64,000 nucleotides of DNA from positions 1 through 64,000 of the forward strand of contig NC_018391.1 of NCBI RefSeq assembly GCF_000208865.1, given 5' to 3'. The position numbers and the translations under genes were made by a program. The DNA comes from Neospora caninum Liverpool (lineage: Eukaryota > Apicomplexa > Conoidasida > Eucoccidiorida > Sarcocystidae). The stretch's first letter is position 1. Each line of letters opens with the position of its first letter. The notes beneath the pieces were generated by a model. It ran no database searches and was not told where the DNA came from. It saw only the letters and a program-made list of their open reading frames with translations. Positions 1 to 11,723 of the stretch are shown in pieces.

Positions 1-650
1 AACCCTAAACCCTAAACCCTAAACCCTAACCCTAAACCCTAAACCCTAAACCCTAAACCCTAAACCCTAAACCCTAAAACCCTAAACCCCTAAACCCTAA
101 AACCCTAAACCCTAAACCCTAAACCCTAAACCCTAAACCCTAAACCCTAAACCCTAAACCCTAAACCCTAAACCCTAAACCCTAAACCCTAAACCCTAAA
201 CCCTAAACCCTAAACCCTAAACCCTAAACCCTAAACCCTAAACCCTAAACCCTAAACCTAAACCCTAAACCCTAAAACCCTAAACCCTAAACCCTAAACC
301 CTAAACCCTAAACCCTAAACCCTAAACCCTAAACCCTAAACCCTAAACCCTAAACCCTAAACCCTAAACCCTAAACCCTAAACCCTAAACCCTAAACCCT
401 AAACCCTAAACCCTAAACCCTAAACCCTAAACCCTAAACCCTAAACCCTAAACCCTAAACCCTAAACCCTAAACCCTAAACCCTAAACCCTAAACCCTAA
501 ACCCTAAACCCTAAACCCTAAACCCTAAACCCTAAACCCTAAACCCTAAACCCTAAACCCTAAACCCTAAACCCTAAACCCTAAACCCTAAACCCTAAAC
601 CCTAAACCCTAAACCCTAAACCCTAAACCCTAAACCCTAAACCCTAAACC
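1..650. repeat. Telomeric repeat array (CCCTAAA)n
   Basis: Near-perfect tandem CCCTAAA units run from the first base to about 650. This is the C-rich strand of a TTTAGGG telomere, so the left edge of the window is a chromosome end. Variant units occur mainly in the first 290 bases: CCCTAA, CCCTAAAA, CCCCTAAA and CCTAAA. From 651 to about 700 the array decays into recognisable but mutated units. TTTAGGG-type telomeres are known from Toxoplasma and other alveolates and from plants. Confidence 0.98.
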
Positions 651-3600
651 TAAAACCCAGAAACTAAAACCTCAAACCTCTAAAGCCTAAACCGTGTCAA
701 CCCGAAATCCGTAAACCCTTTTTAACAATCATTTTTTATACTTATGAAATTTCTAGCTTTTCTTCTAGTTTTTCTGCTCGTTTTTTGAAATTTTGTCGAC
801 TTTTCTCTGATGATTTTGCGAATTTTAAGGAATTTCTCCATTTGTAACTTTTCGTTCTCTTTTCAGTGCTTTTTAAATTTGTTTTTCTGTTTTGAGGAAT
901 CTAAAGAGCTGCCTTATATTGACAATGTACATGCAACACAGTCGCCGCTAGGTCGTATTGTTTATGAGATTTCCCTAAATGCCCCAACTCTGCACACCCT
1001 AGCGGACAGGGACTCTTCGACGTGGTATGCTGACATGGGACAGAGGCGTTAGATTTCAGTTTCGCTCGCATTCGTCACCATGTACGCAGATTCAAAATGA
1101 TATTCTTTCTGTTGTAATCGTTGGCATCATATGCCTGCAACACCGCACTGCACACGGATACCCGCTATTTTTTTGACAGTTTATGTAAAGATGTCGACAT
1201 TGGCGGACCATCCGCAGTTGACGGTGGACATACAAAGTGGGCTACAGGGTGGAGGTAAACTAATTTTTTGTGTTGGTCTGCTACACCAGCAGTTTCCCAA
1301 CATGAACCAGCGTATCTTGGTTCTGTGGGGAAGTTAAGTGAGCTTATCCCGTGTCGTGAATCTGGGGAAAAACATTCCCGAACTTGGTTGCTAAAAAAGT
1401 CATAACCCATGAGGACGCATGAATGAAACGAAGAAGCGAATTCAGCGGACTGTACAGAACCACGGCCATCAAAGTACTTGTTGCAGAGACATATTGGAGT
1501 TGAGACCAAAGTGCACCTCAAGCGTTTGGGGAACTCACACTTCTTCTTGTGCGGATGGCTGTTGCATGAGTTGACATGGACCAGCTATGCAACAGACATT
1601 TTGTTACATTGCACCTTCATTTTGTGTATCCGGCCACAACGATGGGGTAACAGCAAATGCTTTTTCCCCGAAGTTCACTCTTCTACATTACTTTCTTAAT
1701 GGTTATCAGACTGCCTGTGTGTAGTGTTTTTGAGGAAATCGCCTCGAAAAAGAGACCGCTTCGCTTGTACCACTTTCGTATCTACACTGATATCGATTAT
1801 CATTTTCGGTTTTGCTCATTCCAATACCCTGCAGTGCCACTAGGATCTTCAACTTTCTACTCAGGCAGCTCGTGAACCGCGTGTGTAGTTACTGGGTGGA
1901 TGGGGGGGGGCCGTAGGAACAGATTGACGAGATACAAGCGCAGCAGTTGTTATTCGACTGGCTGTCGTTCGCGCTTCGATCTCTGCTGTCTTCAGTTCAG
2001 CCCGATCACACTGGGGAACACTGGGTATTATCTTGTACCGGAGCACGCAGCCAGCACTTTTGCGGCGGCAATAGGCTGGCTCGAAAGTTCCACCGGTCTG
2101 ATGGCCCGATGCAACCGTATCGAAAGGAAACTAGGCGTCTAGTGAAACAAGGCAATGGAGCCTGTGGGCAAGCAAGGGGCACTAGGAGGAGCGGGGGCGA
2201 CCAACTGCAAAAAACACTCGACGAACTCTACTATTGATCTGTCTGACTTTTTGCAATATGTTAGAGACTCATTGACAGCGTTGGTCCGGTGTTATAGTAT
2301 GCCGTGTGTACGCAACATGCCGACGAGTGCCCTCTATTAACACCGAACTACACTTTTAGGAGAACAAGCGCAAGTACCTCAACACCCGATGCAACTATGT
2401 GAAGTAATGTGCTAACCCCCCAGCCACGGTCAGGAGCGAATTTTGTTCGACCGAAGCTGTGGCGAATATCCATATCGGTACCGTTTTTTGTTGCAAGTAC
2501 TCGTGTCAGTTGTACCGCTCTTACGCTCATATTCGACTAAAACACTGTCGCCCCTGACGCTAATTTCCTTCACTATCCAGCGACCAGAAATTGGATCACG
2601 TTAATACTACCTCGTACATGACACGAGCGAGCCATGGTTCCTCCCCTCCTCCATCTTCCTATCAGCTTCTCCCTCCTCTTCCGTAGGTTGCAGAAGGTGC
2701 ATCCGCATATATGCCGAACAAAGCACTTTAACAACAATTCAGGAGGCTGGTCTGAGGGAAGCACAAAACGGGTAGGAAGATAACAGCAGCCACGTTGTCC
2801 TGGAAGTTGATGTCACTTCCGATAACTGTGTCAGTCACGTGACTTTTCAAGGCGGAACTTCCGCTACGCTGTGCCTCTTCGTTTCCGCACCCTTCCTCCT
2901 CTGGTCGGCCTCCCACTGACGTGTTTCTCCCATGTCCGCGGTCGGCAGGTGGGCGACGAAGACGAGCTGCAACACGCCAGAGGGAGAAAGCGACTCTCCC
3001 GCTTAGCAAAAAACAAACTCTTTTTATCTTGGACATTTTCTTCAAGGCTGGACACAGGTGGACAGACTCGGTATGATCCAGGTTAAACAGTGTTGTGGCC
3101 AATGTCTCGGCCTAGTACGAGTGTCACATCAGCATTATCCTCCGCGGCTTCATCTTTCTGTTTCACCCTCGCCCTCTGCTTCCTCATGACGTTTTTCAGA
3201 CATCGACCCTGAAACATCTATACCATCTTTTCCTTTGAACTGTGGTTCAGGCACCTGACGACACAACAATCACGGCAAACAAGCATGCCGCCAGAAGGGA
3301 AGTTGTGTTGAAGAAAGAAGACTCTGTTGCTCATGGAATACTCCTAACTATCTATGGGAGGGTAAGATTGTCTTGAACCACGTGGGGAAGAAGAGGTGGA
3401 GATGCTGTTTTCGCTCCTCTTTTATGGAAAACGAGGAAATAACCAGAAACAAGTACCTCCCAGTTGAGGAAGCTTTGCTTCCGTATTTGCATTGACAACC
3501 TCCACGCAATGGCAGCAAAGCTTCACCAGCTACAGAAATGATAACACCTCAGCCAGAACCCACAGTACATCGGCCTCACATAGATACCTGATATCTGGTT

Positions 3601-6600
3601 CAATTTCATATGTGCTGATAGTACCAGGACATTCTCGGAAGTGCACCAACAACGAGAAAGACGAGTTCACGAGAACCGGTTATTCACCGCAATCCTATCG
3701 TGGGTGAATCTGAGTTGACCGTGGGATACTCTGCATCCACAGCACCGACAGACCAACGCTGGCAGATGCAACTCGTAGTGGTTGCGTCGTCATATCCTGT
3801 GCTGTCACTCCCCATCGCCTTGTGGTATGACATGCTCGGGAAGGGAAACGTGCTCTACTAGTTACAATCCAGATTCCGCAGGTGCCGACTCTTCGACGTA
3901 ACCTGAGTTGTTGGGGCATGCATTTTTTGTTCATGCACAGGCCACTCACAGCCTTCGCCTGAGCACGTCACACCAAGACACACAGTACACAAATGCTTCA
4001 CTCGATAAACCCTTGCCGGAATTATCAGATGACAAAGCAAGGTGTCGGTTTCCGTCGAAACGTGAAACAGCTGGCAACGTAAAGACAGCTGTCTTTGCTC
4101 GGTTCCCGTGCAGCATCGGGCTACTGAGATGTTCACTCATTCCCCACAGAAATGGATTGGTCGACCCTACAAGCCTCGTATTTCCGTTGTGAGCAAGAGT
4201 CGTGACATGACCGAGGAGTGTACGAGATTACTCGACTTGGTTCTAGTGCACCTCCACTCGTGCCGATATTCATCCTTTTGTAATTCAGATCAGAACTGCT
4301 GTTGGGTCCTTTTCACTTTCTGTACGTCCTTTCCTTTAGGTTTTCGGAGTGCACCTTGTTTACCACCCACCTTGCTCCGTTACGTACCGCTGGGCTGACC
4401 CTTGCCTTCCCCCCGACAGCACTAGGTGTCTTCTGTCAGTGCCAATTCTGTATCCGACTACCGTCTACTATAATTCCTGGAGGCAGCACCTTCGAGCCCC
4501 GAAATTGTGAGGACCCTTCTCCCACTGTAAGTCTTCGTTCTTTAAAGGGCGTGATTGAAAAGTTCCAACTTCTGAGGGCCGTGTGTGCTTTTGAAAAGAG
4601 CGCCACTCTGCCTGCTGCGTGCTGCTTTCACATTGAAACGTTGTGCCAGCTTGAAATTTTTATCCCCTGGCACCCTTCTTGAGATTGATAAAAACATGTG
4701 TTGGCGACTTCTGTGGATGTTGTCACATATGATTGTACACCACCGTGCCGTTGAAAGAAACGCACACAGGGCAACAGCCATTTTCCCATGGCTTGCTGGT
4801 TGTAGCTCAACCACAAGCTTCACATAGCCTCTATGGAGTCGCTGGGCGAGTACAAACAACGAACGAACTCAGGCTTCTCCGGTCATGAGTGACTACACTT
4901 GATTCGGTGTGAGCCACCCGGGATGCAGAACAGTGAACGCTCATGTGCCCATTTGCAGATGCACCCACGAATAGAACGTGAAGTCATCTGCTGCGGCACA
5001 CGGTACCAACAGGTAGTGGAATTATTTCATTTTGTGCCTTCAGACCCCTTTCGCGTATTACTTGCGGTGTGTGGCTCCGATCGCGTGGACCACCTCTCCA
5101 CGCCCCTAATTCCTGAATCATGAACCCCAAACCCCGCTCGCCCCAAAATACTCTTATTGCTCGAGGCCCAAAGGAATCCCTTGACCAGCTGTTACCCATG
5201 TGCCAACGCGTTGCCATAAACCATGCTGCCCGGGTGGGGATACTTGCAGAATTGTGAACGATACGCTTTTGGTGTGCAGTTAGACGACTTTGCTGGCTGT
5301 GTCGGACCTGGAGCAGCTGCTCTTGATCGGTAATTCCTCGGACACAGCCCGTGGTAGCGCCCAGTTATACATTCAGACATCTGTTTGACAACAAGCGACG
5401 CCTGCGCCAACATGCATAAAAGGAGCCATGATGTAATGTACTGGTCCTAGAGAGTGATCTGATGTGCTGAACAGCGCTCATTTTGTTGCATGTACGCGCA
5501 TAGGTTCCCTCTTTTGCTGTTTCCAGCTCGACACATATGCACCTGCTTCCTGATGGACCTTTGCGAAATTTTCGTTTACCAGGAGATGTGGGACTTCACG
5601 GCTACCACGCGTCACTAAAGACTCCCTGCTGTCGCGTAGATTTCGGCCCTGCTTACGAATACGGAAACATGTAGCAGATAGAAAAATGATGGACGCAATT
5701 AAATATGACGGGATGAATACCATCACTACCCACGAGATCACAACATGAACGTTATTACAAGTGTGGAATTCGAATCCTTTCAGGCGGATTGGTCTGACTC
5801 CTCTTCCCTGTGTTGGCGCAGACGTTTTTGCGAGAAGCTTCGCGCGTGCGCCCATTTCTCTGCATAATCAAAGTCTTTCGTCGCTGTCAACCATGTCTAG
5901 CGCAGGTCCGTCATGACGGGGGGGACACACGCAAGAGATGATTCCCCCTTACGGTGGGTCCCAGTTGTTGGCAGCGTGCTTGCCCCAGCTTGCCCCCGGT
6001 GCTACGTAAACCGCGCTTCCTTGTTTTATGGCGCCCCGCGATTTGTAAAAGGACTATGCAGATACCTTAGACTGATGAGTTTTGCTTGAATTGCACATCA
6101 CATTATACTCATGCACATGGTTGACGGTAGGCTCGGATAGATTTGCTGTGTGTGTCGGGGTCACTCTCACTCTAAGGCACCCGAGGGAGGGCAACCAGCA
6201 GATCCCGCTGTGCTATTTAACTTTCTACTGTCCCATAAATCGTAGAGCGAGTCACTCCACTGACCAGGTGCATTGGATCGTTATGTACTGGTATAATCCT
6301 GTCTCATACACGGCAACACGCCAACACGCATGCGAATACGGTGTCGTCGGTCTTGTTTCTTCCCCGACTTCGGTCGCCATCCTCCGGCAAACAGCTTTAT
6401 CTAGCGACGTCCGAGCCCGCACCTCGACACTGAAAATCCCTTCTAAACCACTTTCCAGTCCTCCAAAAATCTACTGGTTTAAAAAACAAGAGACACGTTC
6501 ATGCAAGGTTCTATTTTCATGCTTCGGTGTCGCGCATGGTGCTTTTTTCCGCAAACCGTTTTTCGCATGTGCTCGACAGCCACTCGCCATAGCCTTTTTC

Positions 6601-7564
6601 GCAAAGCATGCATTTTTTTCTTGCTGTTCTTGGAGAGAAGCGGTTCCCGGCAGGTGAAGCCGCCATTTGCCCGTTTCTTTGTATTCATATCCAACCTGCC
6701 GTTTTTTTTCGTTGTCGTGTGTAACCTTTGTGACTTGAAGGCATCGGTGTTTCTCCATTTACGTGGACACATTCGTGCCGGTGTTCGAACCCGGGGTATG
6801 CAGCAAAACTTCCTGAGTTCCACTGCCACGACCTTGCACAAGGAGTCTAACGCTTTTTTCGGGAATACATCCTTCGAAGTCGCCTTTGCGCATTGCCCCG
6901 TCACCCGCAGTGTTCCATTTTTGCGCAGCACGTTATTTTCTGTTTTGTGCTTTCGAGTACTGTCTTCATTGTGGTCCCTACTCCCTGCACTGTGCTTTGC
7001 CTGCAAAGACAAGGAAGTCCTACCAGGTCACTTTACCGTGGCAGCGCCCCGCATGCGACAGTGATTTCTTTATCTCTAAGCGTTTCAATAGGACTGGTTG
7101 TAGACAACGGAATTGGTGTGGGCAGACTTGATCTTTTGGGGCCGCTACCAATGATTGGGGAGAGAACAAACATCTGTGCAGCAACTGCCTCGCCGTTTCC
7201 TTCGTTCATCGGTTCGGCCTCTTCCCTATGTGCCCCCATAACTTTTAGTGGCAGTGCAATATCACAGGTTTCTGTGGGAACATCATGCGAGTTCCCTTCC
7301 CGTAGATGATTTACGAGGTGCGGAGAGAGCTTCACTAAGGGGCTGGAAACGAAGAGGTACCTCGCGAGTTCTACCTCTGCTGGGGCGGATCGTCTCCACT
7401 AAAATGGTCGTTAACACTGTGGGCAACATTTGACGGGGCGTGTTACGGTGAAAACGCTGACCTCGTCTTTTCCACTGCTTTTCAGGATCCTGGCAGCACA
7501 GCGGTCATCCGCGGTGAAGGACAGTTCCTCGTGGACTTGCTCGTAGATACTGCCTTTTCTCGAC
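651..7564. other. Gene-poor subtelomeric sequence
   Basis: Decayed telomere units (651-700) are followed by an AT-rich stretch (about 715-900) and then mixed sequence at about 50% GC. Short open frames occur on all strands. None shows a recognisable family, matching splice signals or sustained coding character. The frame at 5478-5855 is listed separately because it encodes one clear hydrophobic segment. I see no tandem satellite beyond the telomere array. Confidence 0.6.
5478..5855 (-). CDS. Possible small single-pass membrane protein fragment
   Basis: A 125-codon frame on the minus strand. Residues about 37-64 form one hydrophobic segment (core VVISWVVMVFIPSYLIAS). A basic tail follows (RIRKQGR), then about 50 polar residues. 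The amino-terminal 36 residues are basic and have no signal peptide. This could be the last exon of a subtelomeric membrane protein, since apicomplexan chromosome ends often carry such families. I recognise no family and found no partner exon upstream. A chance frame is a real alternative. Confidence 0.25.
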   Translation of the reverse strand: MGARAKLLAKTSAPTQGRGVRPIRLKGFEFHTCNNVHVVISWVVMVFIPSYLIASIIFLSATCFRIRKQGRNLRDSRESLVTRGSREVPHLLVNENFAKVHQEAGAYVSSWKQQKREPMRVHATK

Positions 7565-9769
7565 ATGGACGAAGAGCCACGGGGATTCAGCACTTCTCCA
7601 CCTGGGTCTGGTGGTGCTCCAAACAGCTCCAATCCACAAGCGGGAAGCAGTGGCGGGGCGTTAGGCAGTATGTCAAAGAGTGGATGCACATTCATCTACT
7701 ATGTCATCACCACTGATGGCGACGATCTCCGGTGCCCGAACGCCTTCAGAATTCCGAAAAAACCAACTCACATCACTCTCAGTGATGTGCGGAGACATTT
7801 CCCGCTTCCGGGCACGTATCATTTTCGGTGAGGCTGAATGGCTGAATAAACATTCCTTCGAACGCTGCTGTGGTTGCCGTGAGCTATTTGTGCACGGGTG
7901 ACCTTGATCGGCGGTCCCGCCCATGGCGTGGGGGCACGGTGTTGCTTCGTGCTCTTCATCTGAGGAAGCCGGAAAGAAAAGGTTGACTATGTATAGTCGC
8001 CGTAAGTAGCACTGGTGATGCACTGAGAGGACACTGCACTGTTCAACTGCGTAGGTGGTAGGAAGCGGCAGTTTGCGACTCGTGCATTGATTCGGTCCCT
8101 GAACGCCATCAACACGTGGAATTATCTTGCAGATGTGGAATCGTTTTTTACTTTGAATCTGGGCATGTGAGCCAAGCCGAGGGTACAAAACACCCGTTAT
8201 ACGCCGCAGAAAAAGTGATATGCGGCTCTGCTGGTACGGGGGATGCGTTTTGGTAGTAAATGACCCATGATCTTGAGCGTGGCGTGTCATGGCGCGGCTA
8301 ACAGGTTCCGGGTGAAGGTTAAGGAGCATCCGTGGCCACCTGCAGACTTGGCTTCAGCTCAGCAGCCCTTCGTGTGGCTGGACGTCCTGGACGACGATCA
8401 GCCGCTGCCATTGTGCGACCACCGCATCTACGTCAAGGTGAGAAATACCAAGACTAGACGTTCCGCAGGAATGGTCCTGCAGGGTTGCGCTGCCACTCAC
8501 CAGCTGGGCAGTGGCGCCGGCTGCAGCTGTGACCGGCAAGAGGGTCTTGAGCGCGCGCCGTCGTCGTCGCGTACGGTTCCCGTGTCCTCGCACCACTGCG
8601 TTTGCTAGATGTCAAAAAGTAATCGTACCCGTGTTTGCAGGGGAGAGTGCGATGATCTGATAGGAACAAAAATGGAACATTTCCGGTTAGATGGTACGGG
8701 GCGGGGATTCCCACACGTGGATAGCAGCCGCGCCGTTTCACGAGTGTCGTTTTCTTGTCTATCGCTATGGGCCGACCTCAGTGACACTTTCAAGTGGGTC
8801 CGCTGTAAAAAACAGTTTTAGCGGTAATGTTTCAGAGCAGGAGTTCCGTGTTTCCACGTTGAATGGGACCACTTTGTTTATCACAGACGGATTGCTTCTT
8901 CCCCGGTCGTAATGGAAATCTAATGAAAGAGCCTATTTTTCATTGCTTGTTCTTTTAGGCCACAAGACTGAGCTGGCATTCCGGAGACTTGCAAAGCATC
9001 GGCAGTCCCTTGCACGACTCCCGGACAATCGACAGTAACAGAGACAAAGTAGCTTCTAGGCAGATCCAGGTAGACCCCGCAGAACCGCGGGCACCGGAAG
9101 GTGGCATCTTCCGTGGCAGCTCTCCTGTTTCTCCCGAGACTCTGCCTGCGAGTGCGTCGGCGTATAACAGCTCCGGGTCAGGTTTTGCAGCTGGGACAGG
9201 AAGACATGTGCAGTCTGCTGATCCTGGAAGTGGCCGAGTCGCGGACATGTTGCTTTTCGATGAGCCCCTGCCGTCCGGAAACCGAAGCAGTCACAACGGT
9301 AAGTATTCGAGATGACCCAGACACTTGGTGGAAGCTACTATTTGCTGGTTCACAATTCTTGCTGCATGGAGCATGCCGGGGAGTGTATATCTCATGAGCC
9401 GTTCAGAGAACAGCTTGTCAGCAGAGGCGGAAATATCCTGCTTACTCAGCGGAACCGGAGGTAACTGAAAATCTTGTCGCTAATGGCGGCGCGGTCGTGC
9501 AAAAAGACACTTGAGAGAAACTGCAGCCCGACGTCTCATATCTCGCCCGACTTAGTTGTTCTAGCCCGTTCAGTTGCGGCCGCTACATTGTTTCGCTGAT
9601 TTTCCGTTGTTTTTTTTTCACAGTTTCGTCGAAGACAGTTAACAACAATATTGACCTCATTTTTTGAGCACTGACCGCAGGAGGTGGGGTTCTTGGTCCC
9701 CTCTTTTGGGAAAAGAGAGCAAAAGCAATTACATGTCTTCAGCTCAGAAGCCCTTTCGTGCAGGCTTGA
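7565..9769 (+). CDS. DIX-domain protein, four exons
   Basis: Proposed exons are 7565-7827, 8305-8437, 8959-9298 and 9681-9769, giving 274 residues. All joins are GT-AG and phases agree. Residues 1-40 are Ser/Gly/Pro-rich. Residues about 41-138 match the DIX domain of Dishevelled and Axin: a first strand with FIYYV, then the IP and THITLSDV elements, then GTYHFRFRVKV, FVWLDVLDDD with LPLC, and the closing strand IYVKATRLSW. This match runs across both exon junctions, which is strong support for the gene model. A 10-13-residue insert (PWPPADLASAQQ) lies between strands. The remainder, about 139-274, is Ser/Gly/Pro-rich. DIX domains self-associate head-to-tail into dynamic filaments that concentrate signalling or polarity proteins; the partner here is unknown. 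The last exon (stop TGA 9767-9769) is the least certain. It is the first solid gene from the telomere. Confidence 0.75.
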
Positions 9770-11723
9770 ACCTGACTGCTCTATGGTTTGTAACCTTTCG
9801 TATATGCTTTTTCTTATTTCTCGGCCGTGCTGGTCCCTCCTACTTTCTGCAACTGTATTACCGCATTCACGTGCAATCTCCTGCCATCACGCGAACGGGG
9901 GACGACATTCCAGTTCACCACAGGCAGACAATATAGGTCTCCGCGTGCCCAAGCCCCGTTGTCGCGTAAACCTATTCCAGTCGTGACTGCGTGCACCGGC
10001 ACCGTTGGAGCGTTTAGGGTGACGGTCTTGGTGTTGGTAAGTGCTGGTACAGTTACTCCGAAGAGTTGAGACTAATGCAAGAGAGATCCGCATGCGAAGT
10101 GACCACTTGAGAAGTCTTTCCAAGCCTGGCTGATTACTTCGGCTCGAATCACAGAAGTATGAATTGTGAGGACAGCAATGAAATGCACCGCGTGATAGGA
10201 TCTCAGGAGGTTTGGGCCTCCATCAGGGCGCAGTATGACCGTTGTCGTGGCAGCCAAGTGGCAACGAAAAAAGTAATGCGCAGGTTATACGCGAACATTG
10301 GAGAGGTGTGTCGAATCAGATGTCTAGTGTTGTTGCTTGATGTGAAAGACGCTAATATTCTGATCGCTGCAGAGCGAATGGAAGCTTCCCCGGCAACACG
10401 GATTTCACTTGCGGTTAAAATAGAGCCTGCGAACGCCCCGACTGGGTGCAACCTCAGGCGAACCCAATACGCTTGAACTGCAGCATAGCGCGCTGGGCAG
10501 GGTTTCTATGTTTCGTGGGAGGGCAGTTTGGCCCATTCAATAAAGCGGCGGGGTAGAGATACACACCCCCAGCAGGACACGTCACCCCAATTGCTGGCGA
10601 ATCCGGAAGTGCTGTGGGCGGGTTCTCCTATACTCAACGGTTCTCGGAAGCGTAGACACGTGTCAGGGGTTTCTGTAGAACGATACAATATGGAAAAGCA
10701 GAGCGAATGTCAGTGATGACGGTGGCAAAGCTTCGCCAGCACAGCTATCTACTTGCTCTGAGGAACATGACACCCCTTTGGCGATCGATTCGTGCCCCTC
10801 CGATGCTTCCACAGCGGGGTGCTTCTCAGTGTAGGGCCAGGCTGTCTACCGCTCCGTCGGGGTCTACAAAACACCGGCCAGAAAAGTGGATAACACCAGC
10901 GCAGTCGACGGGAATAGACTCCCGCTGAGGCTCGGATGAAACCGTCGAGTGGCTGCGAGGTCACCTGTGGACAGATACTGTCCGCACGTACAAATCAGGT
11001 TTTGTACATACATTCATGCAGTTGAACATAACCTTGCGCCACTGAACAGAGTCGGTCGAGGGTTAAATTCGCTTTTCACCGGTGATGTATAGCGACACTG
11101 CTTTGAGGCTCGAAGCACACGCTGGAATCGACTGGCCGGACGCTGTACTATTTCCTGTACATTTGCCTAGAGCCGCTCCAGAAGCATTCGTTCGCTGTTC
11201 GTTCCAAACAATTGTAAGTGACACTGCTAAGCTACCAGCAACGAAGGAGCGTGCTCCAATTGGCGATGCTCACATATACTTTGGAGAAAACGCCCTTGTC
11301 GCAGGGTCCAGGTCTGCTGCGCGCGGGACGGGACCGTCTCTCGCAAAGATTCACACTTGCTGCAGGAGACGGGTGGAGAGGGCCGCATGGGGCTGTGGCC
11401 GTCCGCGGGATTTGAAGCGGGAGAAAAGGGAGGGACGTGCGCGTTTCACATTTGACCGCCTCATGTGAGTTGTGAATTTTGAACGCATTCACGGCGTATC
11501 AGCACTTGTCTCGTAGTACTCACTGCGGCAAGTTGGCGTGTTTCATTTCTCGGGTTGCCGCGTTTTTTGGCTTCCTCTGTGTGCTGGTTTCCCTGCCACG
11601 CTCGCGTGAGGGGTCATTAGCGCCGCATGCCAGTGCCCCACGACTGTTCGCTTGCTTGCGCCGCATCGCTCTTGGTGGATCAAGTTCTGTAGAATCATTT
11701 CGTGATTCTATTCGTATTAAATC
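9770..11723. other. Intergenic: 3' flank of DIX gene and promoter of PRPS
   Basis: There are no convincing exons. Short frames around 10159-10476 (+) and 11082-11468 (+) have no family resemblance or splice support. The segment just before 11724 should hold the promoter and 5' UTR of the pyrophosphokinase gene. A GAGACG element, a motif type enriched in Toxoplasma promoters, occurs near 11364. Confidence 0.5.

Noticed and set aside
1..650. Tandem repeats considered as a CRISPR array or satellite
   Set aside because: The seven-base CCCTAAA unit without spacers at the end of a sequence is a telomere.
6780..6810. GTTCGAAC sequence resembling a tRNA T-loop
   Set aside because: On neither strand is there an A-box or D-arm at the right distance, and the stem does not pair.
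7673..8329. 218-codon open frame on the minus strand
   Set aside because: It is antisense to exon 1 of the DIX gene, and the plus-strand reading has a conserved domain.
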